DNA of 64,000 nt from Gluconacetobacter johannae (GCF_025994435.1 NZ_BAQK01000071.1:62001-126000); one strand, 5' to 3'. Positions 1 through 9,197 are shown, counted from the first letter of the stretch. The notes: a model not told the origin generated them from the letters alone. Program-made: numbers and translations.

Positions 1-448
1 CGTCGCTTGTCGCGCTTGATAGCTATATTCTCAGTTTCCTTGATTGATATGGCTCACTATCCAGGTTGGCATTTCCCGATCGCGTCTCCACTTTTTATCC
101 TGCCATGGATCGTCCGCCCCCCGATAGGGCGTCCCGCGCATGACAGAACAGCATGGCCCGTTCACATCTTCATGAGTTCGCTGGCGATTCGCAGACTTGA
201 TCCATAATATACAATAGAAATATTGATCTCATAAGAGAACAATTAAGGCCGAAAATTCCGCAAGAACGGGTTTCCGCCCTTTACGCATGGGTGCCATTAC
301 ACCTGATCCGGGCGACATATCCGGATCCATCTGAAAAAATACTCGTGTCTACGACAGGTCATTGACCGAACGGGTCCCGTAGTGCCTGCCGGTATTGTCT
401 CCACTTCATTCCCCCTGCGCTCCGTCTCGCGCAGATCGAGGTGTCAGA
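1..448. other. left-edge stretch without a supported gene
   Basis: I see no recognisable coding region here. The only short open frame (66 codons from position 7) resembles nothing I know and has no convincing ribosome site. Composition drops to AT-rich around 200-245. An AATAT...ATATT repeat near 208-232 may be part of a promoter or a terminator. The last part is the leader of the B12-radical SAM gene that starts at 449. Confidence 0.5.
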
Positions 449-1990
449 ATGAGAGTACTCGCCGTCCATCCCAGTGCCCTGATGTACACCAAGGTTTTCC
501 TGCGCCTGGAACCGCTGGGGCTGGAACTGGTCGCAGGGGCGGCGCGGCAGGCCGGCCATATCGTACAAATCATCGACCTGCAGGTGGAAACACACCGCGA
601 CTATTGGCGGATGATCGAGGAATTCCGGCCCCACGCCGTCTGTTTTTCCGGAAGCTACCTGGCCAACATCCCGGAAATCGTCGATCTGTGCCGCGAGACG
701 CGCGCCCGCATGCCCGGCGTCTTCCTGTTCGTCGGCGGCCATTCGGTATCGTTCATCGCCCGCGATGTGCTGACCCTGGCCGAAGGCGCGATCGACTGCA
801 TCCTGAAAGGCGAAGGCGACGCCACCGTCGGACGCCTGCTCGACGCGCGGCAGGCCGGGCAGGACATCACCACCGTACCCGGCGTCGTGACCATGACGGG
901 CGAAGGGCCGCCACCGGTCTTCGTCTCCTCACTGGACGAGATCAGGCCGGCGCGCGACCTGCTGCGGCACCGGCGGAAATATTTCATCGGCACGCTCGAC
1001 CCGGCGGCGTCGATCGAATTCGCGCGTGGCTGCCCGTGGGACTGCACATTCTGCAGCGCCTGGACCTTTTACGGCCGGTCCTACCGCACCGCCAGTCCGC
1101 GCGTGATCGCTGACGAACTGGAGGCGATCCGCGAACCCGGCATTTTCATCGTCGACGACGTGGCCTTCGTCCATGCCGAACACGGCATGGCGATCGGCGA
1201 GGAAATCAGGCGCCGTGGCATCCGCAAGGAATATTACCTGGAGACCCGCGCCGACGTGCTCCTGCGTAACAAGGAGGTCTTCCGGTTCTGGAAGGAACTG
1301 GGGCTCAGCTACATCTTCATCGGCATGGAGGCCGTGGATGAGGAAGGGCTGAAGCATTTCCGCAAACGCGTGTCGCTGGACCGGAATTTCGAGGCGCTGG
1401 AATTCGCGCGGTCGCTGGGCCTGATCGTGGCGATCAACATCATCGCCGATCCCTCCTGGGACCGGCAGCGCTTCGAGGTCATCCGCCAATGGTGCCTGGA
1501 AATTCCGGATATCGTGAATATCTCGGTGACAACGCCATATCCGGGCACGGAAATCTGGCACCGCGAGGCACGCCGCCTGACGACTCGGGATTATCGACTG
1601 TTCGACATCCAGCACGCGGTGCTGCCGACCACCCTGCCGCTGGAAGAATTCTACAAAGAACTGGTGAAGACGCAGCAGGTGCTGAACCAGAAGCATCTGG
1701 GCTGGAGCGCGATCAAGGACACGATGGGCATCGCCCTGCGCCTGGCCCTGCGCGGACAGACGAATTTCCTGACCATGATCTGGAAATTCAATTCGGTCTT
1801 CAATCCGAAGCTGCAACTGGCCGACCATCGCCGCGTACCGCGCTATGAAATGCCGCCGCAGCCCGAGGCGACGGAAAAGATCGACAGCAAGACCCTGTAC
1901 GTCCACGCCCCCGCCGGACGGCGCAGTCGCACCATCGACGATGCGACCGAGCGGTTCGTGGACGAAACCCGTATGACGCCGGCCGAATGA
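449..1990 (+). CDS. hpnR: B12-binding radical SAM protein, hopanoid C-3 methylase
   Basis: The likely role is to methylate C-3 of the hopanoid A ring, using S-adenosylmethionine and a cobalamin cofactor, at the membrane. The 513-residue protein has an N-terminal B12-binding-type domain (about 1-150, with the GGHSVSF segment). A radical SAM domain follows, whose CxxxCxxC cluster motif is C195, C199, C202 in the context RGCPWDCTFCSAW. The segments LDPAASIEF and TFYGRSYR fit my recall of the HpnR family. I chose the ATG at 449 because GAGG lies at 438-441, eight bases upstream; the frame is open from 395 without a better signal. The downstream neighbour is a restriction-type gene, and no other hopanoid gene is in view. 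It could be another B12-radical SAM methylase, but HpnR is the best fit. Confidence 0.8.
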   Translation: MRVLAVHPSALMYTKVFLRLEPLGLELVAGAARQAGHIVQIIDLQVETHRDYWRMIEEFRPHAVCFSGSYLANIPEIVDLCRETRARMPGVFLFVGGHSVSFIARDVLTLAEGAIDCILKGEGDATVGRLLDARQAGQDITTVPGVVTMTGEGPPPVFVSSLDEIRPARDLLRHRRKYFIGTLDPAASIEFARGCPWDCTFCSAWTFYGRSYRTASPRVIADELEAIREPGIFIVDDVAFVHAEHGMAIGEEIRRRGIRKEYYLETRADVLLRNKEVFRFWKELGLSYIFIGMEAVDEEGLKHFRKRVSLDRNFEALEFARSLGLIVAINIIADPSWDRQRFEVIRQWCLEIPDIVNISVTTPYPGTEIWHREARRLTTRDYRLFDIQHAVLPTTLPLEEFYKELVKTQQVLNQKHLGWSAIKDTMGIALRLALRGQTNFLTMIWKFNSVFNPKLQLADHRRVPRYEMPPQPEATEKIDSKTLYVHAPAGRRSRTIDDATERFVDETRMTPAE

Positions 1991-2106
1991 AGCGGGTCCT
2001 GGACAGGCGGCTTTGGTTCACCAACGAACATCCACTTTCCCATCCATGGCAATGCCGCTAACCCAAGCCAGGTCCGTTGGAAAATCGTTGCGATTCGGGG
2101 GTAGAG

Positions 2107-4005
2107 GTGAAGCCGGAAAAGCTGACAGTCCAGGAATTGTTCTCAAGAGAGCGTCGATTTCTTATCCCCCTTTTTCAGCGTTCATATGTGTGGAACCAGG
2201 AGGAACAATGGGCGCCGCTTTGGGAGGACATTCTCAAGCGCACCCTCGCCCATCTTGAACGCATCGGTAAATCAGTCGAAGGCAAGGCTCGCTCTCACTT
2301 CCTGGGTGCGATCGTCCTCAACGTGGCGTCGGTGCAAGGACGCGGTATTTCGCGGTCGGACGTGATCGACGGCCAGCAGCGACTCACGACGCTTCAGTTG
2401 TTCCTGGCCGCCCTTCGGGATACCAGCGAGACGTTCGATGCCGCACCTGAAGACATCAGGCGGTTCCGCCGTCTGACCCGCAACCCCGACTGCGAACAGG
2501 ACTCCGAGGAAATCCACAAGGTCTGGCCGACCAACTCAGACCGCCCAATGTTCACCAAGGTCATGAGCGCGGGCAGCCCTGACGCGCTGAAGGCCAGTTA
2601 CGCGGGCCATGAAGGCGGCCTTCCCCGCATGGCTCAAGCCTATCTCTATTTTTCATCCGCCATCAGGGAGTATGTCACCGCGCAAGAGTGCCCACACTCA
2701 GTACAGGATCGCTTTCTTGCACTGGTTCAAGCGCTGACGGAATCACTCCAACTGATCGTCATCGAACTGGAAGAGGGTGACGATCCTCAGGTGATCTTCG
2801 AAACGCTGAACGCACGCGGCCAGCCGCTCTTGCCATCGGACCTGATTCGAAATTTCGTATTCATGCGGATCAGCGATGCGGAGGGGGAGAGGCTTTACCG
2901 GACATACTGGCAGCATTTCGACACTGAAGAAGTCGAAGTCGCAAACGCGGATGGCGAAACCAGGTTCTGGCATATCGAGGAACGCCAAGGCCGCTTGATT
3001 CGACCACGCATCGACCTGTTCATCTTCCATTACCTGACGATGCAGACCGAGAATGACATCCGGATTGGTCAATTGTTCAAGGAATTCCGGGACTGGAGGG
3101 ACGAGAGCACCGCCAGCAACGAAGATTTTTTGAAGGAACTCACGGTTGCAAGCCGTCACTTCGCCCGACTGATCGCACCTGGCAGCAAGTCGCGGCTGGA
3201 AGTGTTCGCCGGAAGACTGCGCTCGCTCGATACAAGCACGGTGCACCCATTGTTACTGTTTCTGGCCTCGGTCGAAGGCTCTGGGATAAACAGTCCGGAA
3301 ATCGAGCAGATCGTCATCGATCTTGAATCCTTCATGGTGCGTCGATTCATCTGCGGGCTTACCCCGAAGAACTACAACCGCTTCTTCCTTTCTCTGCTGA
3401 CCAAGGCGAAACAGGCCTATTCGCGTCGGCAGGCTGCGTCGGCAGATCAACCGGGCACCTTGCCGACGGTGGGACAGGTCATCCGGGATGAGCTTTTGCG
3501 CTCTCAGGAACAGACGGCGGTCTGGCCCGATGATGGGAAGTTCCTCGAAAGCTGGCTGACCAACCCTCTCTACGTCGTATCCCGTTCGGATCGCAGCGCC
3601 ATGGTATTGCGCGCACTCGGCGAGACGATGACAACCTCTCGAAACGAACAGCTCGACCTTGCCGGCCCGGTGACGGTGGAACACCTTCTACCCCAAAAGG
3701 GGCGGGTCGAGGACTATCCCTATCCGGATATTGAAATCCCCGAGGGGCAAGATGCAGCGAGCTACCGCAGGATCCTGGTCAACACCATTGGCAACCTCAC
3801 CTTGCTGACGGGGGCCAACAACACTGCCGCGTCCAATTCAGCCTTCCCGGTCAAGCGGGAGAAGATCGTGAAGGACAGCGACCTGCGCCTGAATGCCTGG
3901 CTGCGTTCGGACTCGCGCAATACATGGACCGAGCAGGACATATTGAAGCGCAGCGAAGAACTGTTCGAGCATGCCCTGAAAATCTGGCCCAAGCCCCCAT
4001 CCTGA
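2107..4005 (+). CDS. DUF262/DUF1524 protein, GmrSD-like modification-dependent restriction enzyme
   Basis: The probable role is defence: a single-chain GmrS-GmrD-like protein in which a DUF262 NTPase domain drives a DUF1524 His-Asn nuclease domain against modified foreign DNA. The 632-residue product shows the DUF262 hallmarks IPLFQRSYVW (20-29) and DGQQR (88-92) and, near the C-terminus, VEHLLPQ (524-530, H526) followed by NTIGNLTLL (from 559), the HNH-like pair of DUF1524. I prefer the GTG start at 2107, which has GGGG six bases upstream and gives a VKPEKLTVQ N-terminus. A TTG at 2077 in the same frame would add ten residues. No methyltransferase or partner gene adjoins it, so it looks like a stand-alone type IV-like system. 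Target specificity cannot be read from the sequence. Confidence 0.82.
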   Translation: MKPEKLTVQELFSRERRFLIPLFQRSYVWNQEEQWAPLWEDILKRTLAHLERIGKSVEGKARSHFLGAIVLNVASVQGRGISRSDVIDGQQRLTTLQLFLAALRDTSETFDAAPEDIRRFRRLTRNPDCEQDSEEIHKVWPTNSDRPMFTKVMSAGSPDALKASYAGHEGGLPRMAQAYLYFSSAIREYVTAQECPHSVQDRFLALVQALTESLQLIVIELEEGDDPQVIFETLNARGQPLLPSDLIRNFVFMRISDAEGERLYRTYWQHFDTEEVEVANADGETRFWHIEERQGRLIRPRIDLFIFHYLTMQTENDIRIGQLFKEFRDWRDESTASNEDFLKELTVASRHFARLIAPGSKSRLEVFAGRLRSLDTSTVHPLLLFLASVEGSGINSPEIEQIVIDLESFMVRRFICGLTPKNYNRFFLSLLTKAKQAYSRRQAASADQPGTLPTVGQVIRDELLRSQEQTAVWPDDGKFLESWLTNPLYVVSRSDRSAMVLRALGETMTTSRNEQLDLAGPVTVEHLLPQKGRVEDYPYPDIEIPEGQDAASYRRILVNTIGNLTLLTGANNTAASNSAFPVKREKIVKDSDLRLNAWLRSDSRNTWTEQDILKRSEELFEHALKIWPKPPS

Positions 4006-4165
4006 AGCACAGGCCGCTGGCGTCATGAGAGGCGCGGTGGTGCATGCAATGCCCATATCGAACTGTACGCCCTCAAATCCTGTGCTGATGACCAGGGAAA
4101 ACCGTGCTTCAAGGGCGCGCTGCTGCAAGCAGCCACGGCGGCACGGCCAGCCATATCGACCATGA

Positions 4166-4372
4166 TCCAGCACTTCTTCCAAGCCGCCCCGCAAGCGCAT
4201 CCGGCTCGAAAGGGTCGGCTATCGGCGGAATGACCTGCGCGCGCTGGCGCAGCGCATCAAGGTCGCTGAGGATGAGGTTCGCATCATAGGATCAAAGTCC
4301 AACCTGCTCAGGACGCTTGTCATCGCGGCAGGACGGGATCGGCGGCTCTTGGCCTGCCCGAAGGCAGACTGA
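4166..4372 (+). pseudogene. C-terminal remnant of a site-specific (serine) recombinase
   Basis: The frame is open from just after a stop at 4163-4165 to TGA 4370-4372, without a start codon. It reads ...RRNDLRALAQRIKVAED then EVRIIGSKSNLLRTL. I recall this as the conserved tail of large serine recombinases and prophage-type recombinases, which end in an EVRI-GSKS-LL-TL segment. The catalytic domain is missing, so only a remnant is left. It ends two bases before the CCA end of tRNA-Ser(CGA). This suggests that mobile DNA once sat here and that the DNA to the left may be part of it. Identification rests on about 25 residues recognised from memory. Confidence 0.55.
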
Positions 4373-4373
4373 C

Positions 4374-4464
<91 letters not shown>

Positions 4465-4487
4465 ATTGGCAGCGACGATGGATCGGG

Positions 4488-4516
4488 CTTATAGGGTGCG
4501 TCCGCATCACGCGCAA
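4488..4516 (-). promoter_or_regulatory. promoter of tRNA-Ser(CGA)
   Basis: On the minus strand TTGCGC (4516-4511) is separated by exactly 17 bases from TATAAG (4493-4488). The predicted start is about 17 bases before the tRNA 5' end. This is a good sigma-70-type match for a stable RNA gene. Confidence 0.65.
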
Positions 4517-4578
4517 GACACCTTGGGGCGTTTTTTCCGCATAATGCGCCCTCGCCCGCCCCGCCCGGCAAAAGCGGG

Positions 4579-4608
4579 TTGACGCGGACGGGGCGGTGGC
4601 CGTAAAAG
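4579..4608 (+). promoter_or_regulatory. candidate promoter of rplU-rpmA
   Basis: TTGACG at 4579-4584 is followed, after an 18-base spacer, by TAAAAG at 4603-4608, 127 bases before the rplU start. The -35 element is strong and the -10 element weak. Confidence 0.35.
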
Positions 4609-4734
4609 CCGCACCTCGCCCCCGCGCAGACGGGGGGCCGTCATGTCCGCATGGCCAAAGATAAAAAGCGACTGGGTTGCGTCGCCTGCTCCACACGGGG
4701 CCGCACGCGCCGAGAGATCGGAAAGACAGGTAAG

Positions 4735-5049
4735 ATGTTCGCAGTCATCCGCACTGGCGGAAAGCAGTATCGCGTTTCCCCGGACACCGTGCTCAAGGTC
4801 GAGAAGCTCGACGCCGAAGCCGGCTCCACCGTGACCTTCACGGAAATCCTCGCCGTCGGCGGCGAAGGCGGCACCACCATCGGCGCCCCGACCGTTGCCG
4901 GCGCGACCGTCACCGCGACGGTCATCGCGCAGGACCGTCTGGATACGGTCATCATCTTCAAGAAGCGCCGCCGGCAGAACAGCCGCCGCAAGAACGGCCA
5001 TCGCCAGCCGGTGACCGTGCTGCGTATCGCCGCGATCAACGCCGCCTGA
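4735..5049 (+). CDS. rplU: 50S ribosomal protein L21
   Basis: L21 binds 23S rRNA in the large subunit. The 104-residue length is normal for the family. The N-terminus MFAVIRTGGKQYRV is the conserved L21 start, and the C-terminal half holds the basic FKKRRRQNSRRKNGHRQ segment. The frame is open upstream from 4651, but the conserved start and an AGG at 4728-4730 place translation initiation at 4735. rpmA follows after 69 bases, the usual rplU-rpmA-obgE order. Confidence 0.97.
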   Translation: MFAVIRTGGKQYRVSPDTVLKVEKLDAEAGSTVTFTEILAVGGEGGTTIGAPTVAGATVTATVIAQDRLDTVIIFKKRRRQNSRRKNGHRQPVTVLRIAAINAA

Positions 5050-5118
5050 ATCCGGCACGGGGCGCAGTGACGTCCCGGACAGGATCATCAGGTCAGACCA
5101 GATTCAGGAGTTCAGGCA

Positions 5119-5388
<270 letters not shown>

Positions 5389-5421
5389 GCACTCCCGCCT
5401 TCGGGACCGCTTTCGACCCGG

Positions 5422-5452
5422 AAAGGGCCGGTCCTCGTGACCGGCCCTTTTT
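5422..5452 (+). terminator. rho-independent terminator after rpmA
   Basis: An 11-bp perfect stem AAAGGGCCGGT / ACCGGCCCTTT encloses a 7-base loop, and the T run of the right arm continues into TTGCG. It separates the ribosomal protein genes from obgE, though readthrough is possible. Confidence 0.8.
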
Positions 5453-5512
5453 GCGTCCTATATATCGGATGCACGCGGCCTACGCCGTTCCATCCCGACC
5501 GGATCACTGACG

Positions 5513-6580
5513 ATGAAATTCCTCGATCAAGCCAAGATCTACGTGAAATCCGGCGATGGCGGCGATGGCGTCGTCGCCTTCCGGCGCGAAAAATACATCG
5601 AATTCGGCGGCCCCGACGGCGGGCGCGGCGGACGCGGCGGCGACATCGTGTTCGAGGCCGCGGATAATCTGAACACCCTGATCGACTTCCGCTACACCCA
5701 GCATTTCCGCGCCCGCAAGGGCGGCAACGGGGCAGGATCGGACCGGACCGGCGCGGCCGCGCCGCCGGTGGTGATCCAGGTGCCGATCGGCACCCAGATC
5801 TTCGACGAGGACCGCGAGACCATGCTGGCCGACCTGGACCAGCCCGGCAAGCGCATCGTCCTGTGCCATGGCGGCGACGGCGGCCACGGCAACGCCCATT
5901 TCAAGACCAGCACCAACCGCGCCCCCCGCCGCGCCGACAAGGGATGGCCAGGCGAAGAGCGCTGGGTCTGGCTGCGGCTGAAGCTGATCGCCGATGTCGG
6001 GCTGGTCGGCCTGCCGAATGCCGGAAAATCCACCTTCCTGTCGGTCGTCTCCGCCGCACGGCCCAAGATCGCGGATTACCCGTTCACCACCCTGCACCCC
6101 CAGTTGGGCGTCGTGCGCCTGTCGGTGGCCGAGGAATTCGTGATCGCCGACATTCCCGGCCTGATCGAAGGCGCGCATGAAGGCGCCGGGCTGGGCGACC
6201 GCTTCCTGGGCCACGTCGAACGCTGCGCGGTCCTGCTGCATCTGATCGACGGGGCCGCCGGCAACGTCGTGGAGGCCTGGCGCACCATCCGCCACGAGCT
6301 GGACGAATATGGCGGCAACCTGGCCCACAAGCCGGAAATCATCGCCCTGAACAAGACCGACGCCATGACGCCGCAGCAGATCAGCAGCCGCCGCCGGGCG
6401 CTGGAAAAGGCCAGCGGCCAGCCGGTCGTCACCCTGTCCGGCGCCACACGCCAGGGCGTGGACGCCGTGCTGCGCCTGCTTCAGGACCGCGTCACCGCCA
6501 CCCGCGCGGCCGAGCGCGAGGCAGGCGCCGTCCCCGGCGTCACGGACCATGGCGCCACCGACCACGGCGCCGCGACATGA
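5513..6580 (+). CDS. obgE: GTPase Obg/CgtA
   Basis: Obg is an essential GTPase linked to 50S subunit maturation, stress signalling and the cell cycle. The 355-residue protein has the glycine-rich OBG fold at 1-158 (GPDGGRGGRGG). The G domain follows: G1 GLPNAGKST at 166-174, G3 DIPGLIEG from 213, G4 NKTD at 280-283. It lacks the extra C-terminal OCT domain of some Gram-positive Obg proteins. The stop overlaps the proB start as ATGA (6577-6580), so the two are likely co-translated. Confidence 0.97.
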   Translation: MKFLDQAKIYVKSGDGGDGVVAFRREKYIEFGGPDGGRGGRGGDIVFEAADNLNTLIDFRYTQHFRARKGGNGAGSDRTGAAAPPVVIQVPIGTQIFDEDRETMLADLDQPGKRIVLCHGGDGGHGNAHFKTSTNRAPRRADKGWPGEERWVWLRLKLIADVGLVGLPNAGKSTFLSVVSAARPKIADYPFTTLHPQLGVVRLSVAEEFVIADIPGLIEGAHEGAGLGDRFLGHVERCAVLLHLIDGAAGNVVEAWRTIRHELDEYGGNLAHKPEIIALNKTDAMTPQQISSRRRALEKASGQPVVTLSGATRQGVDAVLRLLQDRVTATRAAEREAGAVPGVTDHGATDHGAAT

Positions 6581-7704
6581 CGTCCCCCGCCCTGCCCGAG
6601 CTGAAGGCCGCCCGCCGCGTCGTCGTGAAGATCGGCAGCGCGCTGGTGGTCGACCCCGAGCAAGCGGCGCCGCGCACCGCCTGGCTGGACAGTGTCGCCC
6701 GCGACATCGCCACCCTGCGGGCGAACGGGACGGATGTCATCGTCGTCTCCTCCGGCGCGATCGCGCTGGCGCGGCACAGCCTGGGGCTGACGCGGCCCAC
6801 CTTGCGTCTGGAGGAAAAGCAGGCCGCGGCCTCGGTCGGGCAGATCCGCCTGGCCCAGGCCTGGGCCGACGCGCTGTCGGCCCACGGGCTGGTCGCGGCC
6901 CAGATGCTGCTGACCCCGGGCGACACCGAGGACCGGCGCCGCTACCTCAACGCCCGCGCCACGCTGGATACGCTGCTGGGCCTGGGCTGCGTTCCCGTCA
7001 TCAACGAGAACGACGCGATCGCGACGACCGAGATCCGCTTCGGCGACAACGACCGCCTCGCCGCCCGCGTGGCCGAGATGACGGGCGCCGACCAGTTGGT
7101 CCTGCTGTCGGACATCGACGGGCTGTATACCGCCGACCCCCGCACCGACCCCGACGCGCGGCACCTGCCCGTCATCGCCGCGCTGACCGACGAGATCGAG
7201 GCCATGGGCGGCGCGCCGCCGCCGGGCTATTCCTCGGGCGGGATGCGGACCAAGCTGATGGCGGCGCGAATCGCGACGCAGGCCGGATGCGCCATGGCCA
7301 TCACCATCGGCAAGGACATGCGGCCGCTGGCGCGCCTGCTGGAGGGCGCGCGCTGTTCGTGGTTCCTGCCCGCGCCCGACGGCCGATCGGCCCGCAAGCG
7401 CTGGATCGCGGGCGGGCTGACCCCGGCCGGACGACTGGCGATCGACGAAGGCGCGTGCCAGGCCCTGGCGGCCGGATCGTCCCTGCTGCCGGCCGGCGTC
7501 CATGCCATCACCGGCACGTTCGAACGCGGGGACCTTGTGCTGGTGACGGATCGCGACGGGCGGGAGGTCGCACGCGGCCTGTCGGCCTACAGCGCCGCCG
7601 ACGCGCGCCAGATCGCAGGCCATCGTTCGGACGATATCGAAAGCCTGCTGGGCTGGCGCGGCCGCGACGAAATGATCCACCGCGACGATCTGGTGCTGAG
7701 ATAG
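6577..7704 (+). CDS. proB: glutamate 5-kinase
   Basis: ProB phosphorylates glutamate to gamma-glutamyl phosphate, the first step of proline synthesis. The 375-residue protein has an amino-acid kinase domain (VVKIGSALV near the N-terminus; VINENDAIATTEIRFGDNDRLAA in the middle) and a C-terminal PUA domain after about residue 280 (AIDEGA/GVHAITGTFERGD region). Length is typical for the two-domain form. proA is not in this window. Translation is coupled to obgE by a 4-base overlap. The array of hairpins after its stop may end the transcript. Confidence 0.95.
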   Translation: MTSPALPELKAARRVVVKIGSALVVDPEQAAPRTAWLDSVARDIATLRANGTDVIVVSSGAIALARHSLGLTRPTLRLEEKQAAASVGQIRLAQAWADALSAHGLVAAQMLLTPGDTEDRRRYLNARATLDTLLGLGCVPVINENDAIATTEIRFGDNDRLAARVAEMTGADQLVLLSDIDGLYTADPRTDPDARHLPVIAALTDEIEAMGGAPPPGYSSGGMRTKLMAARIATQAGCAMAITIGKDMRPLARLLEGARCSWFLPAPDGRSARKRWIAGGLTPAGRLAIDEGACQALAAGSSLLPAGVHAITGTFERGDLVLVTDRDGREVARGLSAYSAADARQIAGHRSDDIESLLGWRGRDEMIHRDDLVLR

Positions 7705-7744
7705 CCCTCCTGCCGCCGAGGCCGACGAAACCTGGCAGGAAAGG

Positions 7745-7857
7745 TCGGGCGTTGCCCGAACCCACCAGGGCCTGAGGCCCTGGACCCCATTCAGGGATGA
7801 AACGACTGGGTTTCCAAAGGGCTAGGCCCTTTGGCGGGTTTCAGGGCAGAGCCCTGA
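7745..7857. repeat. array of four perfect intergenic hairpins
   Basis: Four consecutive perfect inverted repeats lie between the convergent proB and the proline-rich gene. They are TCGGGC/GCCCGA (7745-7759), CCAGGGCC/GGCCCTGG (7765-7783, loop TGA), CCAAAGGGC/GCCCTTTGG (7814-7834, loop TAG) and TCAGGGC/GCCCTGA (7841-7857, loop AGA). The last three share an AGGGC core and three-base loops, and look like a family of small palindromic elements. They may end transcription from both sides. No T tract follows any of them. Confidence 0.75.
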
Positions 7858-7864
7858 GAACTGC

Positions 7865-8578
7865 TCAGGTTCGGGGCGGCCAGCGTAGGGTCGGCTCCGA
7901 CCGGGGACGCCGCGCGGCCCAGTCGTCATCGGCCCGGGCGCGATCGACCGCCTCCCGGCCAATCTGCCTGGAATCAAGCGGCCTCGGTTCGGCGTGCCTG
8001 GGCTCACCCCCACGATCCGCCATCGGGGCGCGCTCGACCGGTGGGGCGGGGCGGGCGATCGGCGGGGGCTCGCGCGGCGGGGCCGCCGGCCGGTCGTGCC
8101 AGGGCATGGGCCGGGCGTCATCCAGCGGGGCACGAACCACGGGACGCGGCGGCATGGCCGGCGGAGGCTCCACCGGCGGCGGCGCACGCGGGGTTTCGAT
8201 GGCGGGCGGGGGGTCGAACCGGGTCGGGCGAGGCGCCGCCGGACGTTCGGGGCGCGGCGCGTAGGCGTCGCTGGCCCGGCTGCCGGCCGGGGGCTCGGCC
8301 GGACGCGCCGGCACGGGCGCGGGCTCCACCACCGGGGCGGGGGCCGTGCGCGGCGGGGCGGGCATCGCGGGGCGCCGATCCTCGGGCGCCAGGGCCAGGA
8401 CCCGCAATTCGGCCTGCAGATCCTCGAGCTGAAGCGCAATCGCATCCAGCCGGCCTTTGACGCCGAACACGGCGAAGGGCATCAGCAGCCACACGAAGGC
8501 AAACAGCGCACCGCCAATCAGCAGCGCCAGTTGCAGCCACCAGGGCATCCAGTCGGAAAACGGTAACGGCATCGGCAT
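7865..8578 (-). CDS. proline-rich single-pass membrane protein, function unknown
   Basis: I do not recognise this 237-residue protein. One hydrophobic helix lies at about residues 13-35 (WWLQLALLIGGALFAF then VWLL). After it comes a short helical stretch (LDAIALQLEDLQAELRVLAL) that could form a coiled coil. About 170 residues follow that are almost all proline, alanine and arginine, with no domain. The architecture suggests a membrane-anchored, disordered periplasmic or cytoplasmic tail. It reads toward proB and ends beside the hairpin array. The high-GC, low-complexity tail could tempt an overprediction, but the hydrophobic helix plus the intact frame support a real gene. Confidence 0.6.
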   Translation of the reverse strand: MPMPLPFSDWMPWWLQLALLIGGALFAFVWLLMPFAVFGVKGRLDAIALQLEDLQAELRVLALAPEDRRPAMPAPPRTAPAPVVEPAPVPARPAEPPAGSRASDAYAPRPERPAAPRPTRFDPPPAIETPRAPPPVEPPPAMPPRPVVRAPLDDARPMPWHDRPAAPPREPPPIARPAPPVERAPMADRGGEPRHAEPRPLDSRQIGREAVDRARADDDWAARRPRSEPTLRWPPRT

Positions 8579-8670
8579 ACGACCAGGAAATGAACGGATC
8601 CGCGCGCCAGTCTGACCAGATCAGCCCCGTCCCGCGCAAGGGTTCCGTTGAACGTCACATGCCCGGAATG

Positions 8671-8943
8671 TCACATACCCAGGGCGCGGCGATAGATGTC
8701 CAGCAGGGTCTCCTGCTCCTCCACCTCGGCGGGTTCCTGCTTGCGCTGGCGGATGATCTGGCGGATGACCTTCACGTCGAAACCGGCGGACTTCGCCTCG
8801 GTGAAGATGTCCTTGATATCGCCGGCCAGGGCCTTGCGTTCCTCTTCCAGACGCTCGACCCGCTCGATGATGCTACGCAGCCGGTCCGCCGCGATTCCAC
8901 CGACCGCCGCCTTGTCGTCGCCTGCAAAATTTTCCGCATCCAT
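8671..8943 (-). CDS. gapR: GapR family DNA-binding protein (DUF2312)
   Basis: GapR is a small nucleoid protein of alphaproteobacteria that binds overtwisted, AT-rich DNA ahead of moving polymerases. This 90-residue copy has the family core IAADRLRSIIERVERLEEER, then KALAGDIKDIFTEAKSAGFD and VKVIRQIIRQRKQ, and matches the usual 89-90 residue length. I chose the ATG at 8943 (MDAENFAGDDK). An in-frame ATG at 8964 would add MLEACGS. It is transcribed away from zwf, 93 bases before the proline-rich gene. Confidence 0.88.
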   Translation of the reverse strand: MDAENFAGDDKAAVGGIAADRLRSIIERVERLEEERKALAGDIKDIFTEAKSAGFDVKVIRQIIRQRKQEPAEVEEQETLLDIYRRALGM

Positions 8944-9197
8944 GGAACCGCATGCCTCCAGCATCGTGGTTGGAACCTCGCCCGTCCGGCCCGGCAGGCA
9001 TGGAAAACCAGGCCGGGCGCGATGGGAACGGCGGGCTTATCGTGACGGTGGCGGCCGGTCAATGGCAACTTGACAGCCAAGGGGGCCTCGGCCCAAACCG
9101 GACCAAGGCAGGTCGTCTCCACGGCAAGGGTGCCGGCCTACGCGCGCCCGCGCGCCGCCCAATTGCAACAATCAGAACCTTGCAGGAGGCCGCTTCG

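Noticed and set aside
7..207. 66-codon frame at the window start
   Set aside because: No family resemblance, no ribosome site, ends in AT-rich non-coding sequence.
4651..4734. Upstream extension of rplU
   Set aside because: The frame is open for 28 more codons, but L21 proteins start at MFAVIRTGGKQY and a ribosome site lies before the ATG at 4735.
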